Positions 32,108-43,559 of a stretch of DNA of 64,000 nt are shown here, one piece after another. Position numbers and translations under genes: made by a program. The notes under the pieces are model-generated. The model saw only the letters and a program-made list of their open reading frames with translations. It made no database searches and was not told the DNA's origin. Source of the DNA: Lumbricus rubellus (lineage: Eukaryota; Annelida; Clitellata; Crassiclitellata; Lumbricidae); NCBI GenBank assembly GCA_945859605.1, contig OX243818.1:38457750-38521749 (forward strand). The letters are read 5' to 3'. The stretch's first letter is position 1; the number at the start of each line of letters is the position of its first letter.

Positions 32108-32436
32108 TTGAGGTGAGTTTCTTTGTCAAATGATTACAGATGTCACTGACGATAATATGTATCTTTTCTCTTTAGGATGCTTTCTCATCTGGTTGCTCTA
32201 CAGGATACTTTCTTTCAAGGGCTGTCAGAAATCCACCTGAAGGACATGAATTCTGAGGAGGTTGATATTAAATCTGTGGCTTTTGCGAAACTTTGTTCTT
32301 GTGTTCTGGTATAAATTATCAGAATTAGCAGTGTATTCCGTGCATGATTTGACTCTGCATGAGTTCTTTAAATGCATGTGTGAATAGAAACTTCCTGCTT
32401 AGTCTGATGCTCACATATTTCAAAGAAGGGTTAAAG

Positions 32437-32805
32437 GGTTCCACGACAACCGGTCCAACGACAACTCGTCCAACAGGTGAAATAGAAGCTGGATTTATGA
32501 AGCAACGCTTAAGAAATGGAAGATGGATCAAGTTTTTGTTCGATCTGAAATAGAAGCTGGATGCATGTTCAGACACATGATGAAAATCATCAATTCAGCT
32601 TCTATTTAAGCAAGGAAACCATTAGACTTTTTTTCATAAATCCAGCTCCTATTTCGTAAATAAAGAACCTTCATCCAACTTCTATTTCCCAAGCGTTTTC
32701 TCAATAATCCGGCTTCTATTTCGGTGAACCAGTTGTCGGTGGACCAGTTGTCCGTGGACGAGTTGTCGTTGGACGAGTTGTCGGTGGACGAGTTGTCCTG
32801 ACACC
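32437..32805. mobile_element. Foldback/MITE element with 15-bp-repeat ends (copy 2, intact)
   Basis: Perfect 9-bp target duplication GGGTTAAAG (32428-32436 and 32806-32814). The ends are GGTTCCACGACAACCGG and the complement of GAGTTGTCCTGACACC, each continuing into 15-bp units of the GACAACTCGTCCAAC type. The interior is two inverted arms of the 34-bp array. Block B carries the unoccupied site (GGGTAAAG, near 45387). Confidence 0.88.
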
Positions 32806-32814
32806 GGGTTAAAG

Positions 32815-33420
32815 TGATAAGCTATTCACATAGATGACATTTATCATCTCTGGTGAAATATTAAATCAATCAAATTTCTGCATATTACAACACTGCATTA
32901 TAAATCAGCAGTGATATTAACTCGTGAAGAAATATTCAACAATGATGATAAGTGCTGCAGATAAGTACATCCACTTTGATGACTCTGTTGAAGATCAATT
33001 TTACATAATCATAGTCCTTCTCATATGATCATAATGAGAAGTTAGAAATGTTCATATTGTTGTGCATCTTCATGCTCTTCTTCGAAAAACTTCATGCACC
33101 TATTAAGATGAATAACAGCAACATCTCATTAATAGTTTTTTTCACGCACATAAAAACCTTTTAATTTTTGTTCACAGCAGAAATCCCATTGCTGTCACAT
33201 GAAGGTCAAAATTACACCGATCCATAGTTGAATAAATAATTGGTCCATGAAATTGCACAACATACCATATATATATATATAAACTTTAAAATTTCAGGCA
33301 AAGTTTAGCGGAATATAAATGTTTTTCTTTTTTTCAAATTTTTTTTTTGCTGAAATTCCGTCAGCCGGGCTTAAGTGATTGATTCATAGCATGAAATGGT
33401 GTCACACTATTTATGCCTGG
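32815..33420. other. Zinc-finger block flank shared with block B
   Basis: Non-coding. It aligns with 45387-47062 through landmarks such as GATGATAAGTGCTGCAGATA and GCTGTCACATGAAGGTCA. Includes a short (AT)n near 33271-33282. Confidence 0.6.
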
Positions 33421-33814
33421 TGCAAAGGTTTCAAATTACCCCCCCAAGCCACCAAAACATTACCCCCACAAACTGTAATTTGTATCAATCATCACACAAA
33501 TTCCACACAAAAATCAGAAAAATCATCCCGCTTCTTCTTTTAGTGTGAAGGTTTTCATCCATCATCCAACTTCGTTATTTGTTATTAATATTTACATCTG
33601 TAACTAAAAATACTAACAGAAGTTACATGGAGAAACGGCTTTGAGGCTATTATTATTTTTCTGATCGAAACATTGATAATAAAACACGAAGTGGGATGAA
33701 ATCTTCACACCAAAACAATAAGTAGGATCTATTTCATGATTTTCGTTGTGCAATATATGCGATGATTTATGCAAATCTGGCATCCAGGGGGTGGGGAATT
33801 TGAAACCTTTAACA
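33421..33814. mobile_element. Palindromic MITE, TIR TGYAAAGGTTTCAAATTACC (copy 1)
   Basis: The two halves are inverted copies of each other: ATCATCCCGCTTCTT and TCCATCATCCAACTTCGT on the left pair with the right half. It is flanked by CTGG on both sides. The paralogous block B site (47515-47525) is empty and reads TCCGGTGACTGAG. Other copies are at 40747 and 53534. Confidence 0.8.
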
Positions 33815-34185
33815 CTGGTCAGTGACTAAATTGTCTGAAGGACTTCCTACTCAAAGATTATGCTCTTAGTAATCAACAGCAACAATTATAATCAAGCTTT
33901 GCAATCTAAATAACCAATTTGAACTTAGGAAAGCCTTTCGTAGATCACTACGCATACACAATTTATGTTGTGTCTGGGTGGGTGTCCTACCCTGGGACGT
34001 CCAGGGAGGTTTTTTCCAAGGGGAGGTGTCCAGGAGTGTAATGTCCTACACTCATTCGAGCAAGGCGCGATGGGGAATGGGTTATGGCGTACAATTATAA
34101 TTGAGGGAGGGGTCAAACATCACTTCCTTGTGTGTATAGACAACACGCTGTCTTGAAATGCTTGCGGTCCGAGGCTCGCTCAACA
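33815..34185. other. Non-coding; end of the strong block A/B similarity
   Basis: Bases to about 33930 match 47520-47645. The rest holds a G-rich stretch (GGGACGTCCAGGGAGG) and GCTTGCGGTCCGAGGCTC, similar to a phrase at 50136-50160. The short overlapping ORFs show no domain. Confidence 0.5.
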
Positions 34186-36290
34186 TTGTTAGAGGTGTAG
34201 GACATTAACCTCTGAACACCCCAAGTGTAGGTCATTAACCTTGGACAAAACTCCCCGGACAAAACCACAGCCAAATCTCCCGATTTAGCTTCTAAGAAAA
34301 TAAACTCTCTGACAAAACCCCTTCCTGTGCAAGTAGCCTATTTCTGTGGTTAATTGATAAAACGTGTTTTATAAATCCAGCTTCAATTTAAATAGTAAAA
34401 TATCTTTTCAGCAATCCAATTTTTACTTAGATAACACTTAATTTTCATCAATCCAGCTTCCATTTAGTCTCTCTTCAAAATAGACTATTTATGTAGGCGT
34501 CATTGATCAAACTTGAGCTAGTTATCCAGTTTGCGATGTTGTGTTAGTTAGTTAGTGTCAAACAGGTAAACACTTGTCACTGTTGAGGTTAGAGTGTAGG
34601 GTTAAACCGTAGTTTATGTTGCTAAATTATCTGGCCATTTCCCGAGGTTGCTAAATTACTTGGCCATTGCTAAATGTATATACAAGTAATTTCTCGATCT
34701 AGTTTCAATCCTGCTTTCATTTCAACTATAAAAATGCCTTTATCCAGCTTCCATTTCAGCAATGGAATGCCTTTATCCAAATTCCATTTCTCAAGCGTTT
34801 TGTCATCAATCCAGCTTCTATTTCACCTGTAAAAGAACCTTTATCCAGCTTCCATCTCTCTTGCGTTTTTTCGTCAATCCAGCTTCCATTTAGCGCTATA
34901 AAATGCCTTTATCCAGCTTCCATTTCAGCTATAAAATGCCTTTATCCAGCTTCCATTTCTCAAGTGTTTTTTGGTCAATCCAGCTTCCATTTCTATGCTG
35001 CCAATTTTCTTTTTGCGTTTTTAGTGTTTATATTGCTACTTCCGGTTGCGAATGTTCAGAAATTGAAATATCGCGTAATATGGCCCGCTATATTCATGAT
35101 TGGAAGTGTTTCTTAATTTAGCAACCTAAACTACGGAATATCGAAAATGAAAATAATTTAGCAACCTAAACTACGGTTTAACCGAGTGTAGGACTTATAA
35201 CTTGCTAGTGTCGTTCAGTTATTCCGATACAAAGCTAATACCTGTTGGTGTTTGTTACGAAAGCATGAAACTTTGTCATCAATCCAGTTTTCATTTAGGC
35301 AAGAATATTCTCATAAATCCAGCATCTATTTAAGCCAGAACATTTTCACCAATCCAGATTCCATTTAAACAAGAACATTTTCATCAATCCAGCTTTCATT
35401 CAAGCAAATCCTATCCTGCGGTTTTTTTCCGGGATTTTAGTTTTGTCTGGGATTTTTGTTTTGTCCGGGGTTTATTCAGGGAAAATGTCCGTTACCCGGA
35501 CACCCCCCCCCCCGCGACAAATCTTCCCAGGGTTGGACAAAAAACTTGGCAAACATAGATTGTGTATAATTATGTGGTGATCCTCCAAAAAGCGGACCTA
35601 AGTTCAAAGCATCGTATAATACATACTCCGTCTTTTCAGCTCCGTCTTTCACGCGTTTTGCCACGCGTCTAGCCGTTAAAAATTATTTATAAAATCGATG
35701 AAAAATATTTCCTGACGAAATAGAAGCGGGATTTAGCACGTGATGATCGTTTAGGGCTCAGGTTAGGCGTCGTGAGGGTAGTTTAGGGTTAGTTTTAGGG
35801 TTAGTGCAGTCATTCGCCTGAAATTGAAGCTGGATTGATGAAAATGTTATTGCTTAACTGGAGCTGGATTGACGAAAAATAATTGTTATTAGATATAAGT
35901 TGGATAGCAAATATCGAATGACGCGTTGACATCATTTTTGTCGGACGCCGAGGAGAAACGATCATTTAAACCCAGAGTATTATAATTTATTATCGAATGC
36001 TGCCATTCAAACCATTGAAATAATTTCCGACGCTAAACGAGAAGATTACCCAAAACACATCTGTTGGTCGTAAAGAAAACTATTTTAACGTTTGCATTTC
36101 AGCGAAAAATCTCACTCACCTTCCAATCGCATAAAAATTTGTGACAAAGATGGAGGCGAGAGATTCGGGATACACAACGGTGATAATGAGTTTGGGGAGG
36201 CAAGCTAACTGGAAATAGAAGCTGGCTCAAGAAAATGTGTAAGCCTACTGCCATCTAGTGAATATCTTGGAGCGCAGCAACAGATGGCTA
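34186..36290. repeat. Composite of 34-bp arrays in both orientations with GGACAAAAC-type ends
   Basis: Left side: GGACAAAACTCCCCGGAC at 34244, then plus-oriented ATCCAGCTTCCATTT arrays (34370-35010, 35270-35410). Centre/right: GTTTTGTCCGGGG at 35457 and minus-oriented arrays (35690-35900). The outer GTCCGGGG sequences are inverted, so this looks like a third foldback type sharing the same interior. 36100-36270 resembles 50270-50395. No gene. Confidence 0.6.
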
Positions 36291-36361
36291 ATGTCTCCAA
36301 AAGTATTTTAACATACTTGGAAAGTGGCATAGTTATATCCATGAGATTGGAGTAGTATATG

Positions 36362-36528
36362 TGTGTGTATAAGTACATATTTATCTATGTAAGCACGTTC
36401 GTACATGCATGTCATGCATACCTACATAGATACATACATAAATCCATACATACATACATACATACATACATACATACATACACACATACATACATACACA
36501 CATACATACACACATACAATCATACATA
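36362..36528. repeat. (TACA)n/(CATA)n microsatellite, left part
   Basis: TACATACATACA repeats directly abutting the mariner-like element, which split an originally continuous microsatellite. ORFs here are repeat artefacts. Confidence 0.9.
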
Positions 36529-37172
36529 CAGGGTGCGCCAAAAAAAGTAATCCCCTACGGTTTTTAGTTCATATCTTGGCGAAACATACGAATTTTAAAA
36601 TGAAACTTCACAGTCTGAAAGGCAATTCATATTTACGTACAATGCTTCAAATTTCAACAAAATATTTCAAACAGAACAAAAGTTACATCACTTTCAGTGA
36701 GGCCACCCACCGTTTTTTGACGATTCAAAAACGAAACGCAATTTTTTATAGGTTTTTTGCTAATATCATGGACAGAAATAGGAATTTCAAAATGAAGTTT
36801 TAGGCTACACGTTTATAGAAAATTCATATTTACACGTGATTGCCAAATTTCGTTAAAATGTTTCAAGCAAAAAAGTAACAAAAATACGATTTTATTAAGT
36901 CTCATCTCAAATGTCTGCTGTCAAATGAACTTGGTAGTGCTTCACAACTTGTGTTCAATGTGCCTACCACCAGTGCCAACACTTCTTTTGAGTCTCTTTC
37001 CACAGTTCTTGATGGATGGTCATGAACATTGAGATGTATGATATAATATACGCTAGAGAGAGTATGGCCTATCTCCTCTGCATGGAAATGTGAAGTCACC
37101 AACGACCGTAATATTAACGGAAATCACGCCAGTGACGTCACAAGCCGAGCTACCTAGACCCATTGAGATGTA

Positions 37173-37220
<48 letters not shown>

Positions 37221-38077
37221 CGTATTTATTATATATATACGCTAAAGAGAGTATGACGTATCAGATTTGAATTCTCTAATTCACGTCATTCCGATTTAAA
37301 CGACGGTTGGTGTGAGAAATCGCCTTGTGATTGGTCGGCACGATTAGACGTGATTTTGATTGGTCGGCACGATTGGACAGTGAATTCAATTTATAGACGT
37401 GATACTCTCTCTAGCGTTATGTTTACAAGATAATACATCTCTATGGTCATGAACCTGTTGGCTAATCTGGCAGATTCCTTATTTACCAATTTGATTGTCA
37501 TCTTGCTACGTGACTTCTCAGTGACGTGCAGCTACGCTGGTACCCTGTTTCTTTTTTAAATAGTAATAATAATGATCACTTGGCAATATCAAGGCTATTT
37601 GAGAATAATTATTTGAGATGAGACTGAATAAAATCGTGCTTTTGCTACTTTTTGTTGCGTTACGTCTTTGAATCGTCAATAAACGGAGGGTGGCCTCCCT
37701 AAAAGTGGCATAACTTTTATTCTGTTTGAAATATTTTGTTGTAATTTGGCCAACATGGGTAGATATGAATTGTCTTTAAGCCTGTAAAATTTCATTTCAA
37801 AATTCTTACTGCCGGCCAAGATAATGGCCAGAATATTTTTATTGGCTTTTTTTGCTACTTTTTGCTGCGTCGCGTTTTTGAACCGTAAAAAAACGGTGGG
37901 TGGCCTCACTGAAAGTGATGTAACTTTTGTTCTGTTCGAATAATTTTTTTGAAATTTGAAACATTGTACGTAAATATGAATTGCCTTTAAGACTGTAGAG
38001 TTTCATTTAAAAATTCGAATGTTTGGCCAAAATATAAGCTAAAAACCGTAGGGGATTACTTTTTTTGGCGCACCCTG
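36529..38077. mobile_element. mariner/Tc1-like element with long inverted ends (1549 bp)
   Basis: TA target duplication on both sides, terminal CAGGGTGCGCCAAAAAAAG inverted at the right end, and several hundred bases of imperfect inverted arm (36529-36900 against 37620-38077). On the minus strand, the unique centre encodes scraps such as CGKRLKRSVGTGGRHIEHK, similar to the end of mariner-type transposases, without an intact frame. A hAT MITE is nested at 37027. Confidence 0.8.
37027..37445. mobile_element. hAT-type MITE, TIR CATTGAGATGTA (nested)
   Basis: Perfect 8-bp target duplication GTCATGAA (37019-37026 and 37446-37453). The ends are CATTGAGATGTATG and the complement of ACATCTCTATG. Inside are a second internal start-like segment at 37159 and an (AT)n tract at 37171-37218. 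A sister copy is at 51366-51704. Confidence 0.88.
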
Positions 38078-38384
38078 TACATACATACATAATACATATA
38101 TACATACATACATACATACATACACACACACATACATACAATCATACATACATACATACATAATACAGAAATACATACATACGCACATACACACATGCAT
38201 ACATACATACAGACACACATATACAAACATAAGCACATACTCGCATATCCATACATTCATATTAACACATGCATTACCTACATACATAATTATATCCACA
38301 CATATTTATATATACACACGCATACATATATACAATTTATACATATATACAATTATACATTGTACATGCATGCATATATACACA
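38078..38384. repeat. (TACA)n microsatellite, right part
   Basis: Continuation of the tetranucleotide tract displaced by the mariner-like element. Long ORFs are artefacts. Confidence 0.9.
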
Positions 38385-38865
38385 CTAGCTAAACCCGGCC
38401 ACGCGTTGCTGTGGCAGAAAAGACCGTCCTCTGCCTCCAAACCTCCCCTCTCCCTACCTCTCCCCCTGCCCCTGCCTCCGCTCCTTTCCTCCGTCACACC
38501 GTCCATTCCTGACATCGGATAGAGCCCAATAATAATGAAAGGCCGCTTTCCGAAATTAATATGCGACTCGCTTATGACGTCACAGCACGCGACCTCATTC
38601 ATGTTTCGTGTGCTGTATTTGAGGACAACGCGTTTCTGAAATCTGGCAGCCTTGCTGTTTTGTTGAATTTGCAAATGGCGGTCGAAGGGATTGCAAAGTT
38701 CACTTTTTGTGGAAAAAATTGGGTTTATTTGGGGAATAAAAATCTTAAGACACGGTGCTATTGGAATGGAAGGTTTTGGTAAATTTTCAAAACAATCGGT
38801 GCGTAACTTTCGGCGTGATTGTGCTACGAACTATTGGAAAGTTTCATTTTTATTTATATAGATAA
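38385..38865. repeat. Interspersed repeat starting CTAGCTAAACCCGGCCACG
   Basis: Begins with the phrase CCCGGCCACGCGTTGCTG and ends TTTTTATTTATATAGATA. These ends are familiar from dispersed repeats in many invertebrates. Class not determined, no intact coding region. Confidence 0.45.
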
Positions 38866-38880
38866 TACATGCATACATAC

Positions 38881-39590
38881 ATTCATTCATTCATTCATTC
38901 ATTCTGATAATTTATATAGCGCCTCTTCAAGATATCCACTCAGAGGCGCTCTCCGCGCTAACTAGCCGAAATGATGTTAAGTGTCATAACGAGCAAAAAA
39001 TAACAACAAGTTGCAAAACAAAACACAGTAAGCTGATAGAGTCACCGGTGGCGAGCCCTCGCAAACACGTAGAGTTGACCATCGGATTCCCGTATACAGC
39101 TGGTAGATGGCGTGGTTGATCGGAGTCTCTGGTAGGTGTTAGATGACTCCCGTCCGGCTAATCGTCGAGACTGAAGCAAGGATGCGCGTAGTAGAAGGAA
39201 TTCGTCGCTTGTCGATCGGTTGTTGAAAGCGCCGCCGTTGACAACAATCGAGGTCACTCCATGCGCTGACCCGCGTGAGCCGTCCTCCGACTAGGTGTAA
39301 ACATCGGCTGGCTAGCAGCGGCGTACACGCACGGCACATGGAACGACTCGACTGTGCATCGTAGGGATGGTCGCTGATGCAGTCACGCGGCCAAGACGAC
39401 TTGCACCAAAAACCTTCCAACCAGCGCAAAATCCCTGATAAAATCCCACGAAAAGTCCAGTACGCGAGTCTAAATGCAGTAAACTCCAACCAGTCTGAAA
39501 TAACTGTGCAAATTCTGCATTTTGATGTAATAATCCGTCGAAATGACAGAGAGGTCGGTAAACGACCACATGGCCGCTGACCTGCGCAGA
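38881..39590 (-). mobile_element. L2-type non-LTR element fragment in microsatellite
   Basis: Minus strand: CGCCTCTGAGTGGATATC, then GAAGAGGCGCTATATAAAT, ending in (AATG)n at 38881. The upstream 500 bp is non-coding and GC-richer. TACA repeats lie on both sides, so it also landed in the microsatellite. The ORFs over it are not recognised as proteins. Confidence 0.6.
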
Positions 39591-39770
39591 CAGACATACA
39601 TACATACACACATACATGCACACATGCATACATACATACATTATATAGGCCTACATATTACATACATGCATGCATAGCCTACACACGTACATAGTTACAT
39701 ATACACACAAGCACACATAAATTATACACATGTACATACATGCACACATGCATACATGGGACTCTGGATG
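39591..39770. repeat. (TACA)n/(CACA)n microsatellite remainder
   Basis: Interrupted CATACATACA and TACACACA repeats. Confidence 0.8.
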
Positions 39771-40004
39771 CTTTAGAAGCATGGATGTCATCCAATAGCC
39801 TAGACTACGTTTGAACTCTTCTAAGACAAAATTTATATCTATCAACAAGCTGTTTTAAGCAACATGTACCTTACAGTTTATTTTAAACAATATTGATACA
39901 TCATACAATGTGACAGATAAAATTATTATTATTATTTTACACATTTTTCTTCGAACCGGGTTAATTATTGCAACACGATGAACACGAACACTCAGTCATC
40001 AGTA

Positions 40005-40450
40005 TCATTTCTGGTGCAATAACAGGTTATGTCGACAAAGCGTTTTCTAGCATCTGCAAAACCACACATATTATATGGTGTAAGTCGACATACCTTGTTA
40101 TTGCACCAAACTGTTTCTATTACACAGACGAGAATTGTGCATGATTTAGCATGCAGATGGTAAGTTATGTCAACAAACCTCGTTATTGCATTGGCTTTAA
40201 TACAACGTTTGAAAGGTAGCAAGACAATGTATGTCGTCATACCGGGATATTGCAATAGAGCTATGTTCGAGTTCTGCCGGGGAAACAATAACATATTATG
40301 TCGACATAACTTTGTTTTGCGAAATGACGCTCAAATATATTCAGATCTGCGCAAAATTCACAGGGTAGATAGATTACTGTCTTCCGGACACGCTGGCATA
40401 ATGTTTCGCAAGACATACATGTAGGTATGTCGACATACCTTGTAATTGCT
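40005..40450. repeat. Tandem repeat around TATGTCGACATA
   Basis: About six degenerate units of 65-100 bp, each with a variant of TATGTCGACATACC and TTGTTATTGCACC. Clear examples are near 40030, 40085, 40163, 40230, 40297 and 40425. The core contains a palindrome around GTCGAC. No gene. Confidence 0.65.
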
Positions 40451-40499
40451 CCAAGCGGTACTTGTGGGTTTAACGACCCCCAAGAAGTAACGTTGCAGC

Positions 40500-40680
40500 G
40501 TTGTTATGTTGAATAAATCCAACTTCTAGTTTGCCGAGAATCCTTTTCATTCATCCAGCTTTTGTTTATGCAACAATTTGTTCCATAAATCCCACTTCTA
40601 TTTTGTAAGTGAATATTTTTCATCAATCTATAACTTCTATTTCGTTGATAATTATTGTTTATCATTCCAGTCGCCTTATC
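40500..40680 (+). repeat. Short 34-bp-type array
   Basis: Four or five degenerate monomers (ATCCAACTTCTAGTTT, ATCCAGCTTTTGTTTA, ATCCCACTTCTATTT). Confidence 0.7.
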
Positions 40681-40746
40681 GATAGTGAACCAATGAACTG
40701 CATCCTTCCTCTGCCACAAGGGGAACCATCAACTTCCCTGTGCCAG

Positions 40747-41209
40747 TGTAAAGGTTTCAAATTACCCCCTCCTAAACATTACCCCCTGCAAACTGTAATT
40801 TACATCGATCATCGCATTTATTGCACTAAAAATATCAGAAAAATCATCCCGCTTCTTGTTTTAGTCTGAAGATTTTCATCCGTCATCCCACTTCGTGGTT
40901 TGTTATCAATATTTTAATCTGTAACTAAAATACTAAATCGCCGCTGAAGTTAACGTATTGTACATGGAGAAATGGCTTCGAGGCTAGTATTTTTTTCCGA
41001 TTAAAATATTGATATCAAACCACGAAGTGGGATGACGGATGAAAATCTTCAGACCAAAACAAGAAGCGGGAATATTTTTCTGATTTTTTTAGTGCAATAA
41101 ATGCGATGATTGATGCAAATCAAGTTTCCGGGGAGTAATCTGAAACCGGTTTCAAGTTACCGGGAAGGGGGGGGTAATGTTTAGGAGGGGGTAATTTGAA
41201 ACCTTTACA
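40747..41209. mobile_element. Palindromic MITE, copy 2
   Basis: Near-complete inverted halves: TCATCCCGCTTCTTG, ATTTTCATCCGTCATCCC and CACTTCGTGGTTTG mirror the right half. The ends are TGTAAAGGTTTCAAATTACC and its complement. It would fold into a hairpin of more than 200 bp per arm. Confidence 0.85.
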
Positions 41210-41358
41210 CCTAAGCCCGGATAAAGGATGAAGGTTTGCCAGATGGGTGGCGATACCGTACTCCGGCAGTAGAAGACCAAGACGATTGAAATCCGACATT
41301 TGTATGCTTTATCTCCAGTATTTATCTCTAATCCCAAAAGGTATTTCCAGAAGCAATG

Positions 41359-41858
41359 TATATCAGTACGGCAACAGCACACCTCATTAACAAATAGTCA
41401 CAATCGGGTTTCTGAGTTCTCCTCAATGTATAACTAGCCTACATAAATTGTGAATTAGCTTAGTTCAGCTCCAGAAATTCCTTCTCAATTTTAAACATTT
41501 CACCACAAGTCATATTCCACATCCAAAAAGGTATTTCCAGAAGCGGTGGTTCGTTTCTGCTAACACACAGGGATTCTCCCAAGACTTATTATTGCAACAG
41601 GAGTTTCTTTTCTATTGCAACCAAGCAACACGTTCAACAATTCACGAGATTTATCAACAACGCCTGTACAATCTAATGTTGTGCATGCAACAGATACATT
41701 AGCGTTTGATTCACTTTCCACTTTAAGACCTGATGGATTGTTCGATGTAGGCTATACAGTTTTGACTGTTTTGTTGAAACACTGCGCTTAAGAAAAGGTT
41801 CATTGCACATTTAATTGCTGCTCATTTGTACTAGAAGTTTCGTGTGTCTATAGACCGC
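41359..41858 (-). pseudogene. Zinc-finger B, decayed C-terminal tail
   Basis: Minus-strand sequence aligning with the tail of gene A at 27040-27450 (for example the stretch complementary to GGTATTTCCAGAAGCGGTGG). It carries indels that destroy the reading frame, including 6 extra bases within the last-finger region near 41507. Confidence 0.7.
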
Positions 41859-43256
41859 CAAGTTGGGCGAATCCTGTATTGCAGACTTCACAGACGTATG
41901 GTTTCTCTGCGATATGAGATCTCGTGTTTTTTCAGACTATTCATTCTAGTAAATATTTGCTGCCATAATTGACATCTGTATGGTTGTATCCCATTTATAA
42001 GACCTCCGTTTTTCAGGATGACTGCATTTGAAAATGTCTTTGGACATAATTTACATGTGAAGGGTCTCTCCCTATTGTGGATAATCACGTGTGATTTTAG
42101 ATGACCACTATGACGAAATTATTTCTGGCATAACTGACATTTGTGTGGCTTATCTCCAGTATGGGTACTTATGTGCCAGTTCACGTCACTGCCATCAGTA
42201 AATGATTTCTGACAAAGTAGACATGTGCATGGCTTTTCACCCGTATGAGTTCTCACATGACACTTTCGAGCACCATTCTGAGAAAATGACTTCTGACATA
42301 AGTGACATCAGAATGGTCTTTCTCCAGTATGAATTCTCATGTGAGTTCTCAGTGACCGACCTACAGTAAATGATTTCTGACACGAAATACATTTGAATGG
42401 TGATTCTCCAGTGTGTATTCTCATGTGCCTTTTCAGATTGGTGCTTTTGTGAAATGATTTCTGGCAAAACTGACATGTTTATGGTTTTCTGATGCATGGG
42501 ATATCATGTGTCTTTTCAGATCACTACATCGAACAAATGACTTCTGACATGATTGACATCTGCATGGTTTCACTCGAGTATGAATTTCCATATGCGTTCT
42601 AAGACGACGGTCCATAAGAAACGATTTCTGACATAAATGACATTTGTGTGGTTTTTCTCCAGTATGTATTCTGATATGCGCTGTCAGGTGGTTGCGTTGG
42701 TCAAATGACTTCTCACATAACTGACATTTGTATGGTTTCTCTCCAGTGTGAGTTCTTATGTGTCTTTTCAGGTCACTACTATTTGTAAATGATTTCTGAC
42801 ATGACTCACATGTGTATGGTTTTTCTCCTGTATGAGTTCTCACATGAACCTTTAGAGCACCGTTTTGAGCAAAAGACTTCTGACATAAGTGGCACCTGAA
42901 TGGTTTTTCTCCAGTATGGGTTCTCATGTGTATCTTCAGTTGGCTACTCTGAGGAAATGATTTCTGACATAAAAGGCAATTGTATGGTGTTTCTTCAGAA
43001 TGCATTCTCAAGTGCCTTTTCAGATAGTGGTTTTGGTGAAATGATTTCTTGCATAATTGACATTTGAATAGTTTGTCTCCGAAATGGGTTTTAGTGGTTT
43101 TTTTTAGATTACAACTTAGAGTAAATGATTTCTGACATAGCTGACATTTGTCTGGATGTTCTCCTGTATGAGTTCTTTAGGGTACTAATTATGGTAAATG
43201 ACTTTTGGCACAACAGACAACTGTATATATGGTTTCTTTCCACTAGGTGTTCTCAT
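41859..43256 (-). pseudogene. Zinc-finger B, 3' part, multiply frameshifted
   Basis: Minus strand. Recognisable C2H2 fingers lie in at least three frames: 41888-42088 (KLCPKTFSN), 42237-42497 (finger DNA read out of frame) and 42433-43011, an open run of six fingers with CQKSFPQSSQLKIHMRTH and [15 protein letters not shown] motifs. Frames change near 42090, 42490 and 43010-43200. Finger order follows gene A's family, but fingers have been lost. Not expected to make a protein. It is interrupted on its 5' side by the MITE at 43257. Confidence 0.82.
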
Positions 43257-43559
43257 CATGGGCGTCCGCAGCGGGGCGCAAGAAGGCGCAAGTGCGCCCC
43301 TTGGATTTTTCGCATAGTTTGCACATAAATTTAGATTATTTGGTTGTGATTGCTACAACACGATTTTCAATGTGATTATCGATTCCTTCTACAAGTTAAG
43401 CCAATTTATCTTTCTTTGGGCTCATAACTTATAGGTAGACTATAGTATTATCTCGTGGTAATATGGAAATTTAAACTGTCACCCATTAAATTTAGATCAT
43501 GTGACAAATATTTAAAAGTTTGCGCCCCCCCCCTAGAAAAATTCCCGCGGACGCCCATG
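43257..43559. mobile_element. hAT-type MITE inside a zinc finger (303 bp)
   Basis: Perfect 8-bp target duplication GTTCTCAT (43249-43256 and 43560-43567). Inverted ends CATGGGCGTCCGC. The duplication is itself zinc-finger coding sequence (the histidine/linker region), and the equivalent finger in gene A is uninterrupted. Confidence 0.92.

Noticed and set aside
29844..32133. Plus-strand ORFs over the zinc-finger array
   Set aside because: Shadow frames of the minus-strand finger repeats; their repetitiveness comes from the 84-bp finger unit.
36359..38392. Tyr/His/Met-rich ORFs in TACA repeats
   Set aside because: Microsatellite translation artefacts spanning element boundaries.
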